DNA of 64,000 nucleotides from DATMER01 sp035536935 (GCA_035536935.1 DATLNC010000143.1:1-64000), one strand, 5' to 3'. Positions 1 through 8,672 are shown, counted from the stretch's first letter. Notes: generated from the sequence alone by a model not told the origin. Translations and numbers: made by a program.

Positions 1-846
1 ACCCGTGGGGGCCGCGGGCTCGCCCGTGGGCGCCGGCGGAGGCGGCAGCGTTGCGATCTTCGGAGCGTTCTCGGACAACCACTGCTCGTAGCCGGCCGCG
101 TCGTGAATCTGGTAGAAGCCGCGCATCCGGTAGTGCGTGAGGCCGCAGAGCTGGGCGCAGGCGATCTCCCAGCAGGTCTTGGTGACGGCGCAACCCGGCA
201 GCGAATTCTCTGGCGGCGTCACCTTGATCGGCTCGAACCAGATCGGGATCTTCTGGCCCGGGATCGCGTCCTGCTTCACCCGCATCTGGGGCAGGAAGAG
301 GCTGTGGATGACGTCCTTGCTGCTCAGCTCGATGTACACCTTCCGGTTGACCGGCAGATGGAGCTGGTTGATCGTGACGAGGTCGTCCTTGCCGGCGGCA
401 TCCGCCGGGTCAAGCCCGAGCGGGTTCATGCCGGCCGTGATCAGCTTCGAATCGGTGCGGCCGAAAACCCCGTCCGCGCCAGGGTAGTGAGCGTTCCAGG
501 CGAACTGCTCGGCGACCACCCGGACCTTGATCGCGTCCGGCACATCCTTCGGATTGTTGACCCGCGTGGCCCAGATCGGCACCGCGAAGCCGACCAGGAG
601 GAGGACCTCGACCAGCACCACGGCCGCCTCGCCGTAGGTCGAGAAGTGGCCCTTGGCGCCCTCGTAGCTCGCCACCGGATTCCGGCCCTTGCGGAAGCGG
701 AACAGGGTGTAGACGAAGAAGATGCCCCAGCCGACGAACAGCACGGCCATGAACCAGTGGATGATCGCCGTCAGGTTGTCGAGCTGCAGCGCGTGGGACG
801 ATGCGCCCTCCGGAAGACCGAGAGGGAGACCATAGTGCTTTTCCAT
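1..846 (-). CDS. coxB: Cytochrome c oxidase subunit II (partial, C-terminus beyond window)
   Basis: Subunit II accepts electrons from cytochrome c through its binuclear CuA centre and passes them to subunit I. The visible 282 residues start with a short N-terminus, then two membrane helices (about residues 20-40 and 65-85), then the periplasmic cupredoxin domain. The CuA ligand block CAQLCGLTHYRM (C-x3-C-x3-H-x2-M) is intact. The start ATG (846-844) overlaps the stop of the upstream gene (TGATG), so translation is probably coupled. It is the last visible gene of a minus-strand cox operon. A Pro/Ala-rich tail or linker runs off the left edge, so a C-terminal fusion such as a cytochrome c domain cannot be excluded. 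Confidence 0.95.
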   Translation of the reverse strand, partial: MEKHYGLPLGLPEGASSHALQLDNLTAIIHWFMAVLFVGWGIFFVYTLFRFRKGRNPVASYEGAKGHFSTYGEAAVVLVEVLLLVGFAVPIWATRVNNPKDVPDAIKVRVVAEQFAWNAHYPGADGVFGRTDSKLITAGMNPLGLDPADAAGKDDLVTINQLHLPVNRKVYIELSSKDVIHSLFLPQMRVKQDAIPGQKIPIWFEPIKVTPPENSLPGCAVTKTCWEIACAQLCGLTHYRMRGFYQIHDAAGYEQWLSENAPKIATLPPPPAPTGEPAAPTG

Positions 847-1121
847 CACTCTTTCTCTCCGCGAATGAGACGCAGCCGCGGCTTCGACCGCTCCTTCTCC
901 GCCAGCCGCTTCGAGCGCTTTCTGAAGTCCAGAGCCACCTTCCCGATGCCGACATACACGAGGCCCACGACGCCGATGAGCAGGAAGATGGCGTTGTTCA
1001 TCCCCTTGGTCATGGGCGAGTCCGGCGCGCCGAAGCAGGTGGCGCAAGCGGACGCGATCTGCGGCAGGGCCAGAACCACAAAGCCTGCCGAAAACGTTGC
1101 GATCGTCTTTACACGTCTCAT
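846..1121 (-). CDS. Small exported/membrane protein with CxxC, cox-operon associated
   Basis: A 91-residue protein: N-terminal signal-like helix (about residues 5-24), then the sequence ACATCFGAP, which puts a CxxC pair just after the predicted export point, then one membrane helix (about 42-64), then a strongly basic C-terminal tail likely in the cytoplasm. The start ATG at 1121 has a strong GGAGG site 5 bases upstream. The stop overlaps the coxB start. I do not recognise a named family. Position inside the cox operon and the CxxC suggest a role in oxidase assembly or copper/thiol handling; that is inference. Confidence 0.8.
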   Translation of the reverse strand: MRRVKTIATFSAGFVVLALPQIASACATCFGAPDSPMTKGMNNAIFLLIGVVGLVYVGIGKVALDFRKRSKRLAEKERSKPRLRLIRGEKE

Positions 1122-1140
1122 GACGACCTCCAGTGTTTCC

Positions 1141-1356
1141 TCAATCGTCAGGGTCGAGGTCGCGGAGCTTCTTCCGCACCTTGAGACCGTAGAGGGCAAG
1201 CACGATGCCCGCCACGAAGAAAAACGCGCCGAGGGCGAGGTCCCCCTCCGCGCCCGTGTCCCGCCAGCTCCGGATGCCCCACACGCCCACCGCGGCCGAC
1301 AGCACCACCGAGGCCGCGATGAAGAACAGGTGGAACGACCGGAGCGACAGGCTCAT
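1141..1356 (-). CDS. Small two-helix membrane protein in cox operon
   Basis: A 71-residue protein with two hydrophobic helices (about residues 8-27 and 40-57) and a charged C-terminus ending DLDPDD. The start ATG (1356-1354) overlaps the stop of the subunit IV gene as ATGA, and it sits between coxD and the CxxC protein, so it is almost certainly co-translated with the oxidase genes. No family recognised. It may be an oxidase accessory subunit; this is inference from position only. Confidence 0.7.
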   Translation of the reverse strand: MSLSLRSFHLFFIAASVVLSAAVGVWGIRSWRDTGAEGDLALGAFFFVAGIVLALYGLKVRKKLRDLDPDD

Positions 1357-1658
1357 AGCTTCCGCTGGTCCCAGTCGCTCAGCGTCGGGTAAAAGAGTAG
1401 CACCAGGAAGAAGAGCACCGTCAGGGCCAGCACCCAATAGATCATCTTGCGCTCGTGGAACAGGTGCATGAAGAACCCGGCCACGAGCGAGCCCTTGAAC
1501 GCCGCGATCAGGAGGGCGACCCCGATCGCCAATGCCGGCGGCATGTGGAAGTAGCTCACCCCTACCGTCAGCACCGTCAGCACCGCGAGCGCGATGAAGA
1601 CGCTGATATAGGTCTTCGTCTCCTTGCGGATCGATTCCGGGTCGTGCGTCTGCGCCAT
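1353..1658 (-). CDS. coxD: Cytochrome c oxidase subunit IV
   Basis: A 101-residue membrane protein with three predicted helices and the motif GxxxAxFFMHL (here VAGFFMHLFHERK), typical of the CoxD/caa3-type subunit IV family. It is a small structural subunit of the heme-copper oxidase. The start MAQTHDPES at 1658 is chosen because it follows an AGGACGAG-type site and lies 11 bases after the coxC stop. A longer in-frame upstream start would run into coxC. Operon order is coxA-coxC-coxD-two small genes-coxB. Confidence 0.9.
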   Translation of the reverse strand: MAQTHDPESIRKETKTYISVFIALAVLTVLTVGVSYFHMPPALAIGVALLIAAFKGSLVAGFFMHLFHERKMIYWVLALTVLFFLVLLFYPTLSDWDQRKL

Positions 1659-1669
1659 CTCGTCCTCCG

Positions 1670-2263
1670 CTACAGAAGGTACAGGGTGGGGAACAGGAAG
1701 ATCCACACCAGGTCCACGAAGTGCCAGTACAGGCCCGCGACCTCGATGCGGTTGGTGAACCGCTGCGGGTCGGTCTTGAACATCTTCGCGCCCGGGCCCA
1801 GGAAGTAGCCATTGACGATCATGCCGCCGATCACGTGCAAGCCGTGCAGGCCGGTCAGCGTGAAGTAGATGGCGAAGAAGGTGTTGGTGCTCGGAAAGTG
1901 GCCGTGGTGGAACTTCTCCGTGTACTCGATGTACTTGATGACCAGGAAGCCGAGCGAACAGAGCAGCGTCAGCCCCATGTAGAGGCGGAACTTCCTGAGG
2001 TCGCCGAGGCGCAGGGACGCCCAGGAGAGGACGATCGTCACCGACGAGCCGATCAGGATCATCGTGTTGAGCGTTGCGAGGGGCACGTTCAGCCCCAGGT
2101 CGCGGCCGTGCGGCCAGGTCGCAGCGCCCGTGCGCAGCAGGATGTACGACGAGAACAGCGCGCCGAAGAGCATCACCTCGGAGGCGAGGAACAGCCAGAT
2201 GCCCAGCTTCGCGTTGTACAGCCCGGTATCGGGCCGGGCCTCCGTGTTGTAGGGAATCTCCAT
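1670..2263 (-). CDS. coxC: Cytochrome c oxidase subunit III
   Basis: A 197-residue membrane protein with five predicted helices. The characteristic motifs are GIWLFLASEVMLFGALFSSY near the N-terminus, TGLHGLHVIGG in the fourth helix and YWHFVDLVWIFLFP at the C-terminus, as in CoxC of the caa3/CyoC type with five rather than seven helices. It stabilises the oxidase core. The start at 2263 has a GAGGAGAGG ribosome site. It begins 13 bases after coxA ends. Confidence 0.96.
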   Translation of the reverse strand: MEIPYNTEARPDTGLYNAKLGIWLFLASEVMLFGALFSSYILLRTGAATWPHGRDLGLNVPLATLNTMILIGSSVTIVLSWASLRLGDLRKFRLYMGLTLLCSLGFLVIKYIEYTEKFHHGHFPSTNTFFAIYFTLTGLHGLHVIGGMIVNGYFLGPGAKMFKTDPQRFTNRIEVAGLYWHFVDLVWIFLFPTLYLL

Positions 2264-2276
2264 CGGGTCCTCTCCT

Positions 2277-4040
2277 CTAGCCCTCGTTCTGCGGCGTGAA
2301 GTCCCTGGGCGCGCCGGGCAGGCTGTAGTCATACGGCCCGCGGACCACCGTCGGAACCGTGGCGAAGTTGCCATGGGCGAGCGGCGGCGAAGTCGTGGCC
2401 GACCACTCGAGCGTGGTGGCGTCCCAGTGGTTGTCGCCCACCCTCTTCCCCTTGGCCATGCTCCAGAAGAGGTTGATGATGAACGGGATCTGGGCGAGCG
2501 CCAGGCCCCAGGCCGAGTACGACATGAAGCGGTTCCACTCCAGCACGCCCTGGGCATGGGCGTACGACTCGCCGCCGTCATAGAGGCGGCGCGACACGCC
2601 GGCCATGCCCTGGATGAACATCGGCATGAAGATGCCGTTGATGAAGACGATCGAGAACCAGAAGTGGATCTTGCCCAGCGCGTCGCTCATCTTCTTGCCG
2701 GTGATCTTGGGGAACCAGTAGTAGATGCCGGCGAACATGGCGAAGATCGTGCCCGGGGCCACCACGTAATGGAAATGCCCGATCACGTAGTAGGTGTCGT
2801 GCAGGTGGATGTCCGACGGGGCGAGGCCGAGCGGCAGGCCGGTGAGGCCGCCGATGGCGAACATCGGCAGGAACGCCAGTGCGAACAGCATCGGCACCGT
2901 GAAGCGGATCGAGGCGCCCCAGAGCGAGATGATCAGCGCCGTCAGCACGATGACCGAGGGAATCGAGATGATCATCGTCGTGGTCTGGAAGAAGGTGCTC
3001 ATCACCGTGCCCATGCCGGTCATGAACATGTGGTGCGCCCACACGATGAACGACATGAAACCGAGGAAGACCACCGAGTAGACCAGCGACTTGTAGCCCC
3101 ACAGCGGCTTGCGCGTGTTGTTCGCGATCACCTCGGCGATGATGCCGAACGCCGGCAGGATCAGGACGTAGACCTCCGGGTGGGCCAGGAACCAGAACAG
3201 GTGCTGCCAGAGCAGCGGGTTGCCGCCGCCCGAGACCGCCATCTGCTGGCCCGAGACCACCAGGCCGCTGGGCAGGAAGAAGCTCGTCTTGGCGATCCGG
3301 TCCATGCCCTGGAGCACCGCCGCGGCCTGCAGGGCCGGGAAGGCGAGCAGCAGCAGGAACGAGGTCACGAACTGGGCCCAGACGAAGAACGGCAGGCGCA
3401 TCCAGGTCAGGCCCGGAGCGCGGAGCTGCACGATCGTGACGATGAAGTTCGTCGAGCCGAGAAGCGAGGACAGGATGAGGAAGAGCATGCCGAACAGCCA
3501 CACCGTCTGGCCCTTGGGCGCGATGTCGGCGAGCGGCGGGTAGGAGGTCCAGCCCGACTGCGCCGCGCCGCCCTGCATGAAGAAGCTCGAGAGCATGATC
3601 ATGCCGCCGACGAAGTAGAGCCAGTAGCTGGCCATGTTCAGCTTGGGGAAGGCCATGTCGGGCGCCCCGATCTGGAGCGGCACCAGGTAGTTGCCGAACG
3701 CGCCGACGGCGAGCGGCACGATCCCCAGGAACACCATGATGGTGCCGTGCATGGCCCCGAGCTGGTTGTAGAACTCGGGCAGCATGATGCCGCCGGGCGC
3801 GTTGAGCTGCCCGAACAGCGCTCCCACCACGGGGATCGGCTTGCCCGGGAAGGCGAGCTGCCAGCGCATCAGCATCATCAGGGTGAATCCGAACAAGAGG
3901 AAGACGAGCGCGGTGAAGCCGTACTGGATGCCGATGACCTTGTGGTCCTGGGAGAACACGTACTTCCCCCAGAACCCCGGCTCGTGATGAGCATCGGCAT
4001 GGCCGTGTGTATGAGCTGCGTGATCGTCGACTAATGCCAT
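2277..4040 (-). CDS. coxA: Cytochrome c oxidase subunit I (heme-copper oxidase catalytic subunit)
   Basis: A 587-residue subunit with about 12 membrane helices that binds the low-spin heme and the heme-CuB oxygen-reducing site and pumps protons. The sequence shows AHPEVYVLILPAFG, containing the CuB histidine, the Tyr cross-linked to it and the E of A1-type oxidases. It also shows the His-His CuB ligands in WAHHMF, and the C-terminal pair HFHYVV that binds the two hemes. The N-terminus is His-rich (HTHGHADAHH), which could bind metal. The start at 4040 has a GGAGGA site. Gene order and the nearby ctaB and sco genes support an aa3/caa3-type enzyme. Confidence 0.98.
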   Translation of the reverse strand: MALVDDHAAHTHGHADAHHEPGFWGKYVFSQDHKVIGIQYGFTALVFLLFGFTLMMLMRWQLAFPGKPIPVVGALFGQLNAPGGIMLPEFYNQLGAMHGTIMVFLGIVPLAVGAFGNYLVPLQIGAPDMAFPKLNMASYWLYFVGGMIMLSSFFMQGGAAQSGWTSYPPLADIAPKGQTVWLFGMLFLILSSLLGSTNFIVTIVQLRAPGLTWMRLPFFVWAQFVTSFLLLLAFPALQAAAVLQGMDRIAKTSFFLPSGLVVSGQQMAVSGGGNPLLWQHLFWFLAHPEVYVLILPAFGIIAEVIANNTRKPLWGYKSLVYSVVFLGFMSFIVWAHHMFMTGMGTVMSTFFQTTTMIISIPSVIVLTALIISLWGASIRFTVPMLFALAFLPMFAIGGLTGLPLGLAPSDIHLHDTYYVIGHFHYVVAPGTIFAMFAGIYYWFPKITGKKMSDALGKIHFWFSIVFINGIFMPMFIQGMAGVSRRLYDGGESYAHAQGVLEWNRFMSYSAWGLALAQIPFIINLFWSMAKGKRVGDNHWDATTLEWSATTSPPLAHGNFATVPTVVRGPYDYSLPGAPRDFTPQNEG

Positions 4041-4178
4041 CGTCTACTGTCCTCCGACCTCACGATCCGGACCGGCGAGCGTCGGCCACGCGCAGCACGC
4101 GCTTGACCCTGCTCGTCCGACTTTTTCTGCATCCAAAAACGTCATGCGGAAGCGGCTGCCCGTGAAAGACGCCAGAGT

Positions 4179-4808
4179 TTACGACAGGGGCTTCGCCAGC
4201 CGCAACAGGTCCCTGCGCAGCTTCTCCGTCGAGGCCTCGTCGAACGCCTCGTAGTACCCCCGGATCTGCCCTTCGCCGTCCACCAGCACGAAGCGCGTGC
4301 TATGGAGAATGGGCTCGGGACCTGCCATCCCCGGCATCCCCGGCGGCGGGTCCATGTCGAGCCCCAGCTTGAAGCCCTCGATCGACAGGCGGCGGACGTC
4401 CTCCCTCTCCCCCGTGAGGAAGAGCCAGCGCTCCGGGGCCTTGAACTTCTTCGCGTAGCGCTCCAGGACCTCGGGCGTGTCGTACGCGGGGTCCACGCTG
4501 ATGGAGACCAGGAGCACGTCCAGCTCCCGAGGGAGGCCGTGGTCCAGGCGGGCCATGCGCGCCGACATCATCGGGCAGGAAGCGGGGCAGCGCGTGAAGA
4601 TGAAGTCCGCCACCCAGGGCGCGCCCGCCATGTCCTCCAGGCGGATCGTCCGGCCGTCCCGGTTGACCAGGGAGAACGCCGGGAGCTTGCCGTAGACAGG
4701 AAGCGGGTCGGGCTGGCGCAGCCACTGAATGAGGGTCGCGACGGCTACCGCCAACAGCACAGCAACCAGAAACGCCCAGAGGAGCCCCCTCCTGAGAGGG
4801 ATCTTCAT
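4179..4808 (-). CDS. sco1: SCO1/SenC-type copper chaperone
   Basis: A 209-residue membrane-anchored thioredoxin-fold protein. There is one N-terminal helix (residues 10-28). The copper-binding pair is in CPASCP (C74 and C78), and the third ligand His is H169 in PILHSTRF. Sco proteins deliver copper to, or reduce, the CuA site of CoxB in the periplasm. The start ATG at 4808 overlaps the ABC permease stop (ATGA). It lies 138 bases upstream of coxA. A second Sco gene starts at 63814. Confidence 0.95.
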   Translation of the reverse strand: MKIPLRRGLLWAFLVAVLLAVAVATLIQWLRQPDPLPVYGKLPAFSLVNRDGRTIRLEDMAGAPWVADFIFTRCPASCPMMSARMARLDHGLPRELDVLLVSISVDPAYDTPEVLERYAKKFKAPERWLFLTGEREDVRRLSIEGFKLGLDMDPPPGMPGMAGPEPILHSTRFVLVDGEGQIRGYYEAFDEASTEKLRRDLLRLAKPLS

Positions 4809-5575
4809 TCGGACGTCCCCCTCATGGCCAGCAGATCGAAACCGAACGCGACCGCCGCGGCCAGGATCGTCACCGCGACCGCGACTCCCGGGCCGGGAAG
4901 CCCGGTCCCGACCTCGGGGGCAGAGCCGTACAGCGCCCAGCGCAGCGCGGCCACACCGTAGGTGAGCGGGTTGGCCCTCATCAACGCCGCCAGCCAGCCC
5001 GGCGCGCCGGACGGCGGGAAGAACGCTCCCGACAGGAGCCACATGGGGACGAGCAGCAGGTTCATCACCGCGTGGAAGCCCTGGACCGAGTCGACCTTCC
5101 AGGCAAAGGCGAAGCCGACCGCGGTCAGCGCGATCCCGAGGACCGCGAGCACCCCGGCCGCGGCGAGGGCCGAGGAGAGCGTCAGACGGATCCCGGAGAG
5201 CGGCGCGAGCGCCAGGAAGATCACCGACTGGAGCCAGGCGATCGTGGCGCCGCCGAGGACCTTGCCGGCGGCGATCGACGCCCGCGGCACCGGCGCCACG
5301 AGCACCCCCTGCAGGAAGCCCTGGTTGCGGTCCTCGATGACCGAGATCGTGGAGAAGATCGCGGCGAACAGGAGGGTCAGCACCATCGTGCCCGGAAAGA
5401 AATACTCCAGGTAGGTCAGGTTCGCCGGCCCGCCCGGCAGCCGGAACGAGCCGGAAAGCCCGCTGCCGATCAGCACCCAGAAGATCAGCGGCGATCCGGC
5501 CGCGCCCGCGATCCGGCTCGGCTGGCGGAAGAACCGCACCAGCTCGCGCTTCCAGAGTGTAAACACGGCCATCAT
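4805..5575 (-). CDS. ABC-2 type transporter permease
   Basis: A 256-residue inner-membrane protein with about six helices and the ABC-2 family pattern, including the EYFFPGTMVLTLLFAA stretch and the loop SVIEDRNQGFLQGVLVAPVPR, which is diagnostic of NatB/DrrB-like permeases. It forms an exporter with the ATPase encoded just upstream. Two tandem ATG codons (5575 and 5572) are possible starts; both overlap the ATPase stop. The substrate is unknown. The position between ctaB and sco1 suggests a role in oxidase biogenesis (heme, copper or redox factor), but this is not shown by sequence. Confidence 0.9.
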   Translation of the reverse strand: MMAVFTLWKRELVRFFRQPSRIAGAAGSPLIFWVLIGSGLSGSFRLPGGPANLTYLEYFFPGTMVLTLLFAAIFSTISVIEDRNQGFLQGVLVAPVPRASIAAGKVLGGATIAWLQSVIFLALAPLSGIRLTLSSALAAAGVLAVLGIALTAVGFAFAWKVDSVQGFHAVMNLLLVPMWLLSGAFFPPSGAPGWLAALMRANPLTYGVAALRWALYGSAPEVGTGLPGPGVAVAVTILAAAVAFGFDLLAMRGTSE

Positions 5576-6513
5576 TGATACAGCCGCCTTCCCGTGCGCT
5601 GAAGGAAGACATCCTCCAGGGTGGGACGGGCCACGGTCACGGCATCCACCCGGCCGGGCAGCGCCTCGATCAACCGCGTCACCAGCTCGTGCCCCCGCTC
5701 GTGCTCGAGCCGGACGGTGCCGTCGCGGATCTCCGGCGCAATCTCCGGGAACCGGGTAGCCAAGTCGCGCACCAGCCCATCCGGGTCGGGTCCGGTCAGC
5801 GTGACCACGTCGCCGCCGATCTCCTCCTTGAGCGCGCCCGGGCTTCCCTCGGCGACCAGAGACCCGCGGTCGATCAGCGCCAGCCGGTCGCAGCGGTCCC
5901 CCTCCTCCATGAAATGGGTGGTGAGGAGGACGGTCACCCCTTCTTTTCGCAGCCCGTCGAGCGTGCTCCAGAGGTCGCGCCGCGCCCCGGGATCGAGCCC
6001 CGTGCTCGGCTCGTCGAGGAGCAGCAGCCGCGGTTTGTGGAGGAGGGATTTGGCGATCTCCACCCGGCGCCGCAGCCCGCCGGAGAGCTCCAGCGCCTTC
6101 TGATCCCGGCGCTCAGCCAGCCCGAACCGCTCCAGAGCCGCGTCGATCCGCTGGGAGAGATTCCCCCCGCTCAGCCCGTAAAGATGGCCCTGGTGGACCA
6201 GGTTCTCCCGCACGGTGAGGTGGATGTCGAGGCTCGGGTTCTGGAACACGACGCCCAGCAGGCGGCGCACGGCAGCAGGATTGTCCGTCCCGAACACGCG
6301 GACCTCTCCCCCCTGCGGGCGGGCGAGGGTGGCGAGGATGCGGAAGAGAGTGGTCTTGCCGCCGCCGTTGGGTCCGAGAAAGCCGTAGATCTCGCCGGGG
6401 GCGACCTCGAAGCTCAGTCCCGCCAGTGCCTGGTGCACGCCCTTCCGGCTGCGGTAGGCGTACTCGACCCCTCGGGCCTCGACAGCCCCTCCGATGGAAG
6501 AATTAGGAGACAA
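5572..6513 (-). CDS. ABC transporter ATP-binding protein (partner of ABC-2 permease)
   Basis: A 313-residue ATPase. Walker A is GPNGGGKT (47-54), followed by a Q-loop at VFQNP, signature LSGGLRRRVEIAKS and Walker B LLLLDEPSTGLDP. The C-terminal about 90 residues match the extension seen in DrrA/NatA-type ATPases. The most likely start is a TTG at 6513, 11 bases inside the end of ctaB; no ATG exists before the conserved domain and the ribosome site is weak, so the exact start is uncertain. It is coupled to the permease by a 4-base overlap. Confidence 0.92.
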   Translation of the reverse strand: MSPNSSIGGAVEARGVEYAYRSRKGVHQALAGLSFEVAPGEIYGFLGPNGGGKTTLFRILATLARPQGGEVRVFGTDNPAAVRRLLGVVFQNPSLDIHLTVRENLVHQGHLYGLSGGNLSQRIDAALERFGLAERRDQKALELSGGLRRRVEIAKSLLHKPRLLLLDEPSTGLDPGARRDLWSTLDGLRKEGVTVLLTTHFMEEGDRCDRLALIDRGSLVAEGSPGALKEEIGGDVVTLTGPDPDGLVRDLATRFPEIAPEIRDGTVRLEHERGHELVTRLIEALPGRVDAVTVARPTLEDVFLQRTGRRLYQ

Positions 6514-7408
6514 CGCGGTCCACGAGCATCACCAGGAGGACAGCCGGGAAATAGAGGATCGACGCCAGCATCAGCCAGCGGGCCCCGGGCGTGTTGCGGC
6601 TCCTGGCGAACGCGACGCCAAACCCCAAGTAGGCAAGGCCGAGGGCGAGCGCGCCGACGAAGTAGACGCTTCCCATCAGCCCGAGCAGCGACGGCATCAG
6701 GCTCACCGGCACCAGGACCGCGCCGTAGAGCAGGACCTGGCGCGCCGTGCGGAGCCCCTCCGGGTCCGACACCGTCAGCATGGGGAAGCCGGCCTCGCGG
6801 TAATCGTCGCGGCAGAGCCAGGCGATGGCCAGGAAGTGGGGCATCTGCCAGAAGAAGAGGATGCCGAAGAGCACCCAGGCCGCGAGGTCGATCTCGTTGC
6901 GCACCGCGCTCCATCCCATCATCGGAGGGATGGCGCCGGGAATCGCGCCGACGATGGTCGAGAGCGAGCTGACCCGCTTGAGCGGCGTGTAGACGAACAC
7001 GTACCCGGCCAGGGCGACCGCACCGAGGAGAGCGGTCAGGAGGTTGACCCCGAGGGCCAGCTCCGCGAGCCCGGCGACCCCGAGCGCGACGCCGAAGAGC
7101 AGCGCGACGTCCGGATCCATCCTCCCCGCCGGCAGGGGACGCTGAGCGGTCCGGCGCATGAGCGCGTCCGTCTCGCGCTCGACGACCTGGTTCAGGGCGG
7201 AGGCGCCCGCCGAGACCAGCGCGGTCCCGAGCAGCGTGTGGACAAGGAGAAGGAACGAGATCCCCTCCCGCTCCGCGAGCAGGAAGCCGAGCCCGGCCGT
7301 CAGGACCACCATCAAGGTGATACCCGGCTTGGTCAGCTCCTTGAGGTCGGCCAGCCGGATGGAAACCGGCAGGGCCGGCTCGGGAGTGAGTTCTTTGGTA
7401 ATGCTCAT
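6503..7408 (-). CDS. ctaB: Protoheme IX farnesyltransferase (heme O synthase)
   Basis: A 301-residue UbiA-superfamily enzyme with about nine helices that adds a farnesyl chain to heme B to make heme O, the precursor of heme A used by CoxA. The first Asp-rich-type motif reads NQVVERETDALMRRT, followed by the family hallmark RPLPAGR. The second conserved loop is CRDDYREAGFPMLTV. The N-terminus has no strong ribosome site, so a nearby alternative start is possible. It lies directly upstream of the ABC/sco/cox genes, matching its role in oxidase assembly. Confidence 0.95.
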   Translation of the reverse strand: MSITKELTPEPALPVSIRLADLKELTKPGITLMVVLTAGLGFLLAEREGISFLLLVHTLLGTALVSAGASALNQVVERETDALMRRTAQRPLPAGRMDPDVALLFGVALGVAGLAELALGVNLLTALLGAVALAGYVFVYTPLKRVSSLSTIVGAIPGAIPPMMGWSAVRNEIDLAAWVLFGILFFWQMPHFLAIAWLCRDDYREAGFPMLTVSDPEGLRTARQVLLYGAVLVPVSLMPSLLGLMGSVYFVGALALGLAYLGFGVAFARSRNTPGARWLMLASILYFPAVLLVMLVDRVVS

Positions 7409-7444
7409 GTCGTGTCGGGACCTGCCGGGCAGATCCGGGGGAGT

Positions 7445-8479
7445 TTAGCAGGAGTCGTACCCCGCCGCCGCAATCCTTTCCAGGAGAGGACGCGCGCCCA
7501 GAGCTTCATAGGAAGTAACCGTCCCTGTAGCCTGCACGCTTCCCTCGTACAGTCCCCGGGCCACGAAGGCGGCAGGCAGGGCGGCCATGCGCTGGCCTTC
7601 CCGCGCGCCGCCGATCCAGGCGTCGGAGCGCTCTCCATCCGGCCCGGTGAGCTCCACCTTCACATATCCGCCCGAGTGGCCGAAGCGCGAGGCAAGCCGG
7701 GCCATCGGGGTGATCGCCCGGGCGAGCGTCACTCCCAGGCCCGGCCCCAGGTAGGACATCGCGGCGAGGCTCGCCGTGGCCATGCGGGACTCGAACCCCA
7801 CCTTGACCCGCACCTCGCGAGCGCCGACGAGGTCCGGGAAGAGGTCCATCTCCGGGCTGTCGAAGTCGTAGACGCCGCGAGGTCCGAACGGCCGGGGCAG
7901 GTCCACCGCCTCGCGTCCGCGCAGCCCGATCAGGGTCCCCTGGGGAGCCTCGAACCGCCGGCCGAGCTGGCCCGCGGCCGACTCCACTGCCGCCGTCCCC
8001 TTGGGATTGGCGTTGCCGATGAAGAGAGTCACCCGGGCGCGGCGAACCTCCCGCAGCCGCTCGGCCGCGGCCAGGGCCAGGGCGCCGGAGATCCCCGGAA
8101 GCGTCGAGCAGCCGCAGGCCGCCGTCAGCCCCGCGGACCGGAAGCGGTCGCTCATCCCCCGCAGGCGGGAGAACCAGCCGCGGTCGTCCGCGATATCCAC
8201 GTAGTGGACGCCCGCGGCGAGGCAGGCTTCCGGGAGAGCGAAGGTCAGGTCTCCGAAGGGTCCGGCGCAGGCGACGGCGACCCGGGCGCCCTCCAGGGCA
8301 CGGGCGCAGGAGGCGGGATCGGAGACGTCCGCGGCCATCCCCGTTCCCCCGAGCGATTCGGCGAAGCGGGCGGCCCGGTCGCCGTCGCGCCCCGCGATCC
8401 GGAGCGGCAGGTCCGCCAGCTCCCTGGCGACGAGCGAGCCGAAAACACCATAGCCGCCGAAGACGACGATCATCTCCAT
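7445..8479 (-). CDS. Saccharopine dehydrogenase-like NAD(P)-binding reductase
   Basis: A 344-residue protein with an N-terminal Rossmann fold (IVVFGGYGVFGSLVARELA) and the Sacchrp_dh_NADP pattern, including CAGPFGDL and AGVHYVDIADD. The family includes saccharopine reductases and trans-acting enoyl reductases; the substrate cannot be told. The start at 8479 follows a GGGGG run; a second ATG lies two codons later. It is 36 bases upstream of ctaB on the same strand and could be the first gene of the cox transcript. A 21-bp repeat array begins just upstream of it. Confidence 0.8.
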   Translation of the reverse strand: MEMIVVFGGYGVFGSLVARELADLPLRIAGRDGDRAARFAESLGGTGMAADVSDPASCARALEGARVAVACAGPFGDLTFALPEACLAAGVHYVDIADDRGWFSRLRGMSDRFRSAGLTAACGCSTLPGISGALALAAAERLREVRRARVTLFIGNANPKGTAAVESAAGQLGRRFEAPQGTLIGLRGREAVDLPRPFGPRGVYDFDSPEMDLFPDLVGAREVRVKVGFESRMATASLAAMSYLGPGLGVTLARAITPMARLASRFGHSGGYVKVELTGPDGERSDAWIGGAREGQRMAALPAAFVARGLYEGSVQATGTVTSYEALGARPLLERIAAAGYDSC

Positions 8480-8503
8480 CCCCCAACCAACCGTTTGAGC
8501 CAG

Positions 8504-8672
8504 CTACCCAATAGGTAGACCCCTCTACCCGCTCGTTGGAGCCAGCTACCCACTCGTTTGGGCGAGCTACCCACTCTTTGGAGCCGCCTACCCCAACGGG
8601 TACACCCCTCTACCCGCTCGTCGGAGCCAGCTACCCGGCGGTTGGACTCCTCTACCCGCTCGTTGGAGCCAC
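8504..8672. repeat. Degenerate 21-bp tandem array at the 3' end of the 8652-9284 gene
   Basis: The hexamer CTACCC recurs at 8504, 8525, 8546, 8567, 8588, 8610, 8631 and 8652: seven steps, six of exactly 21 bp and one of 22. The unit reads roughly CTACCCgCTCGTTGGAGCCAG. On the minus strand each unit carries GGGTAG, and the TAG of the unit at 8652 is the stop codon of the upstream gene, so the array appears to have grown from the end of that gene. It fills the space between two minus-strand genes. Function unknown. Confidence 0.85.
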
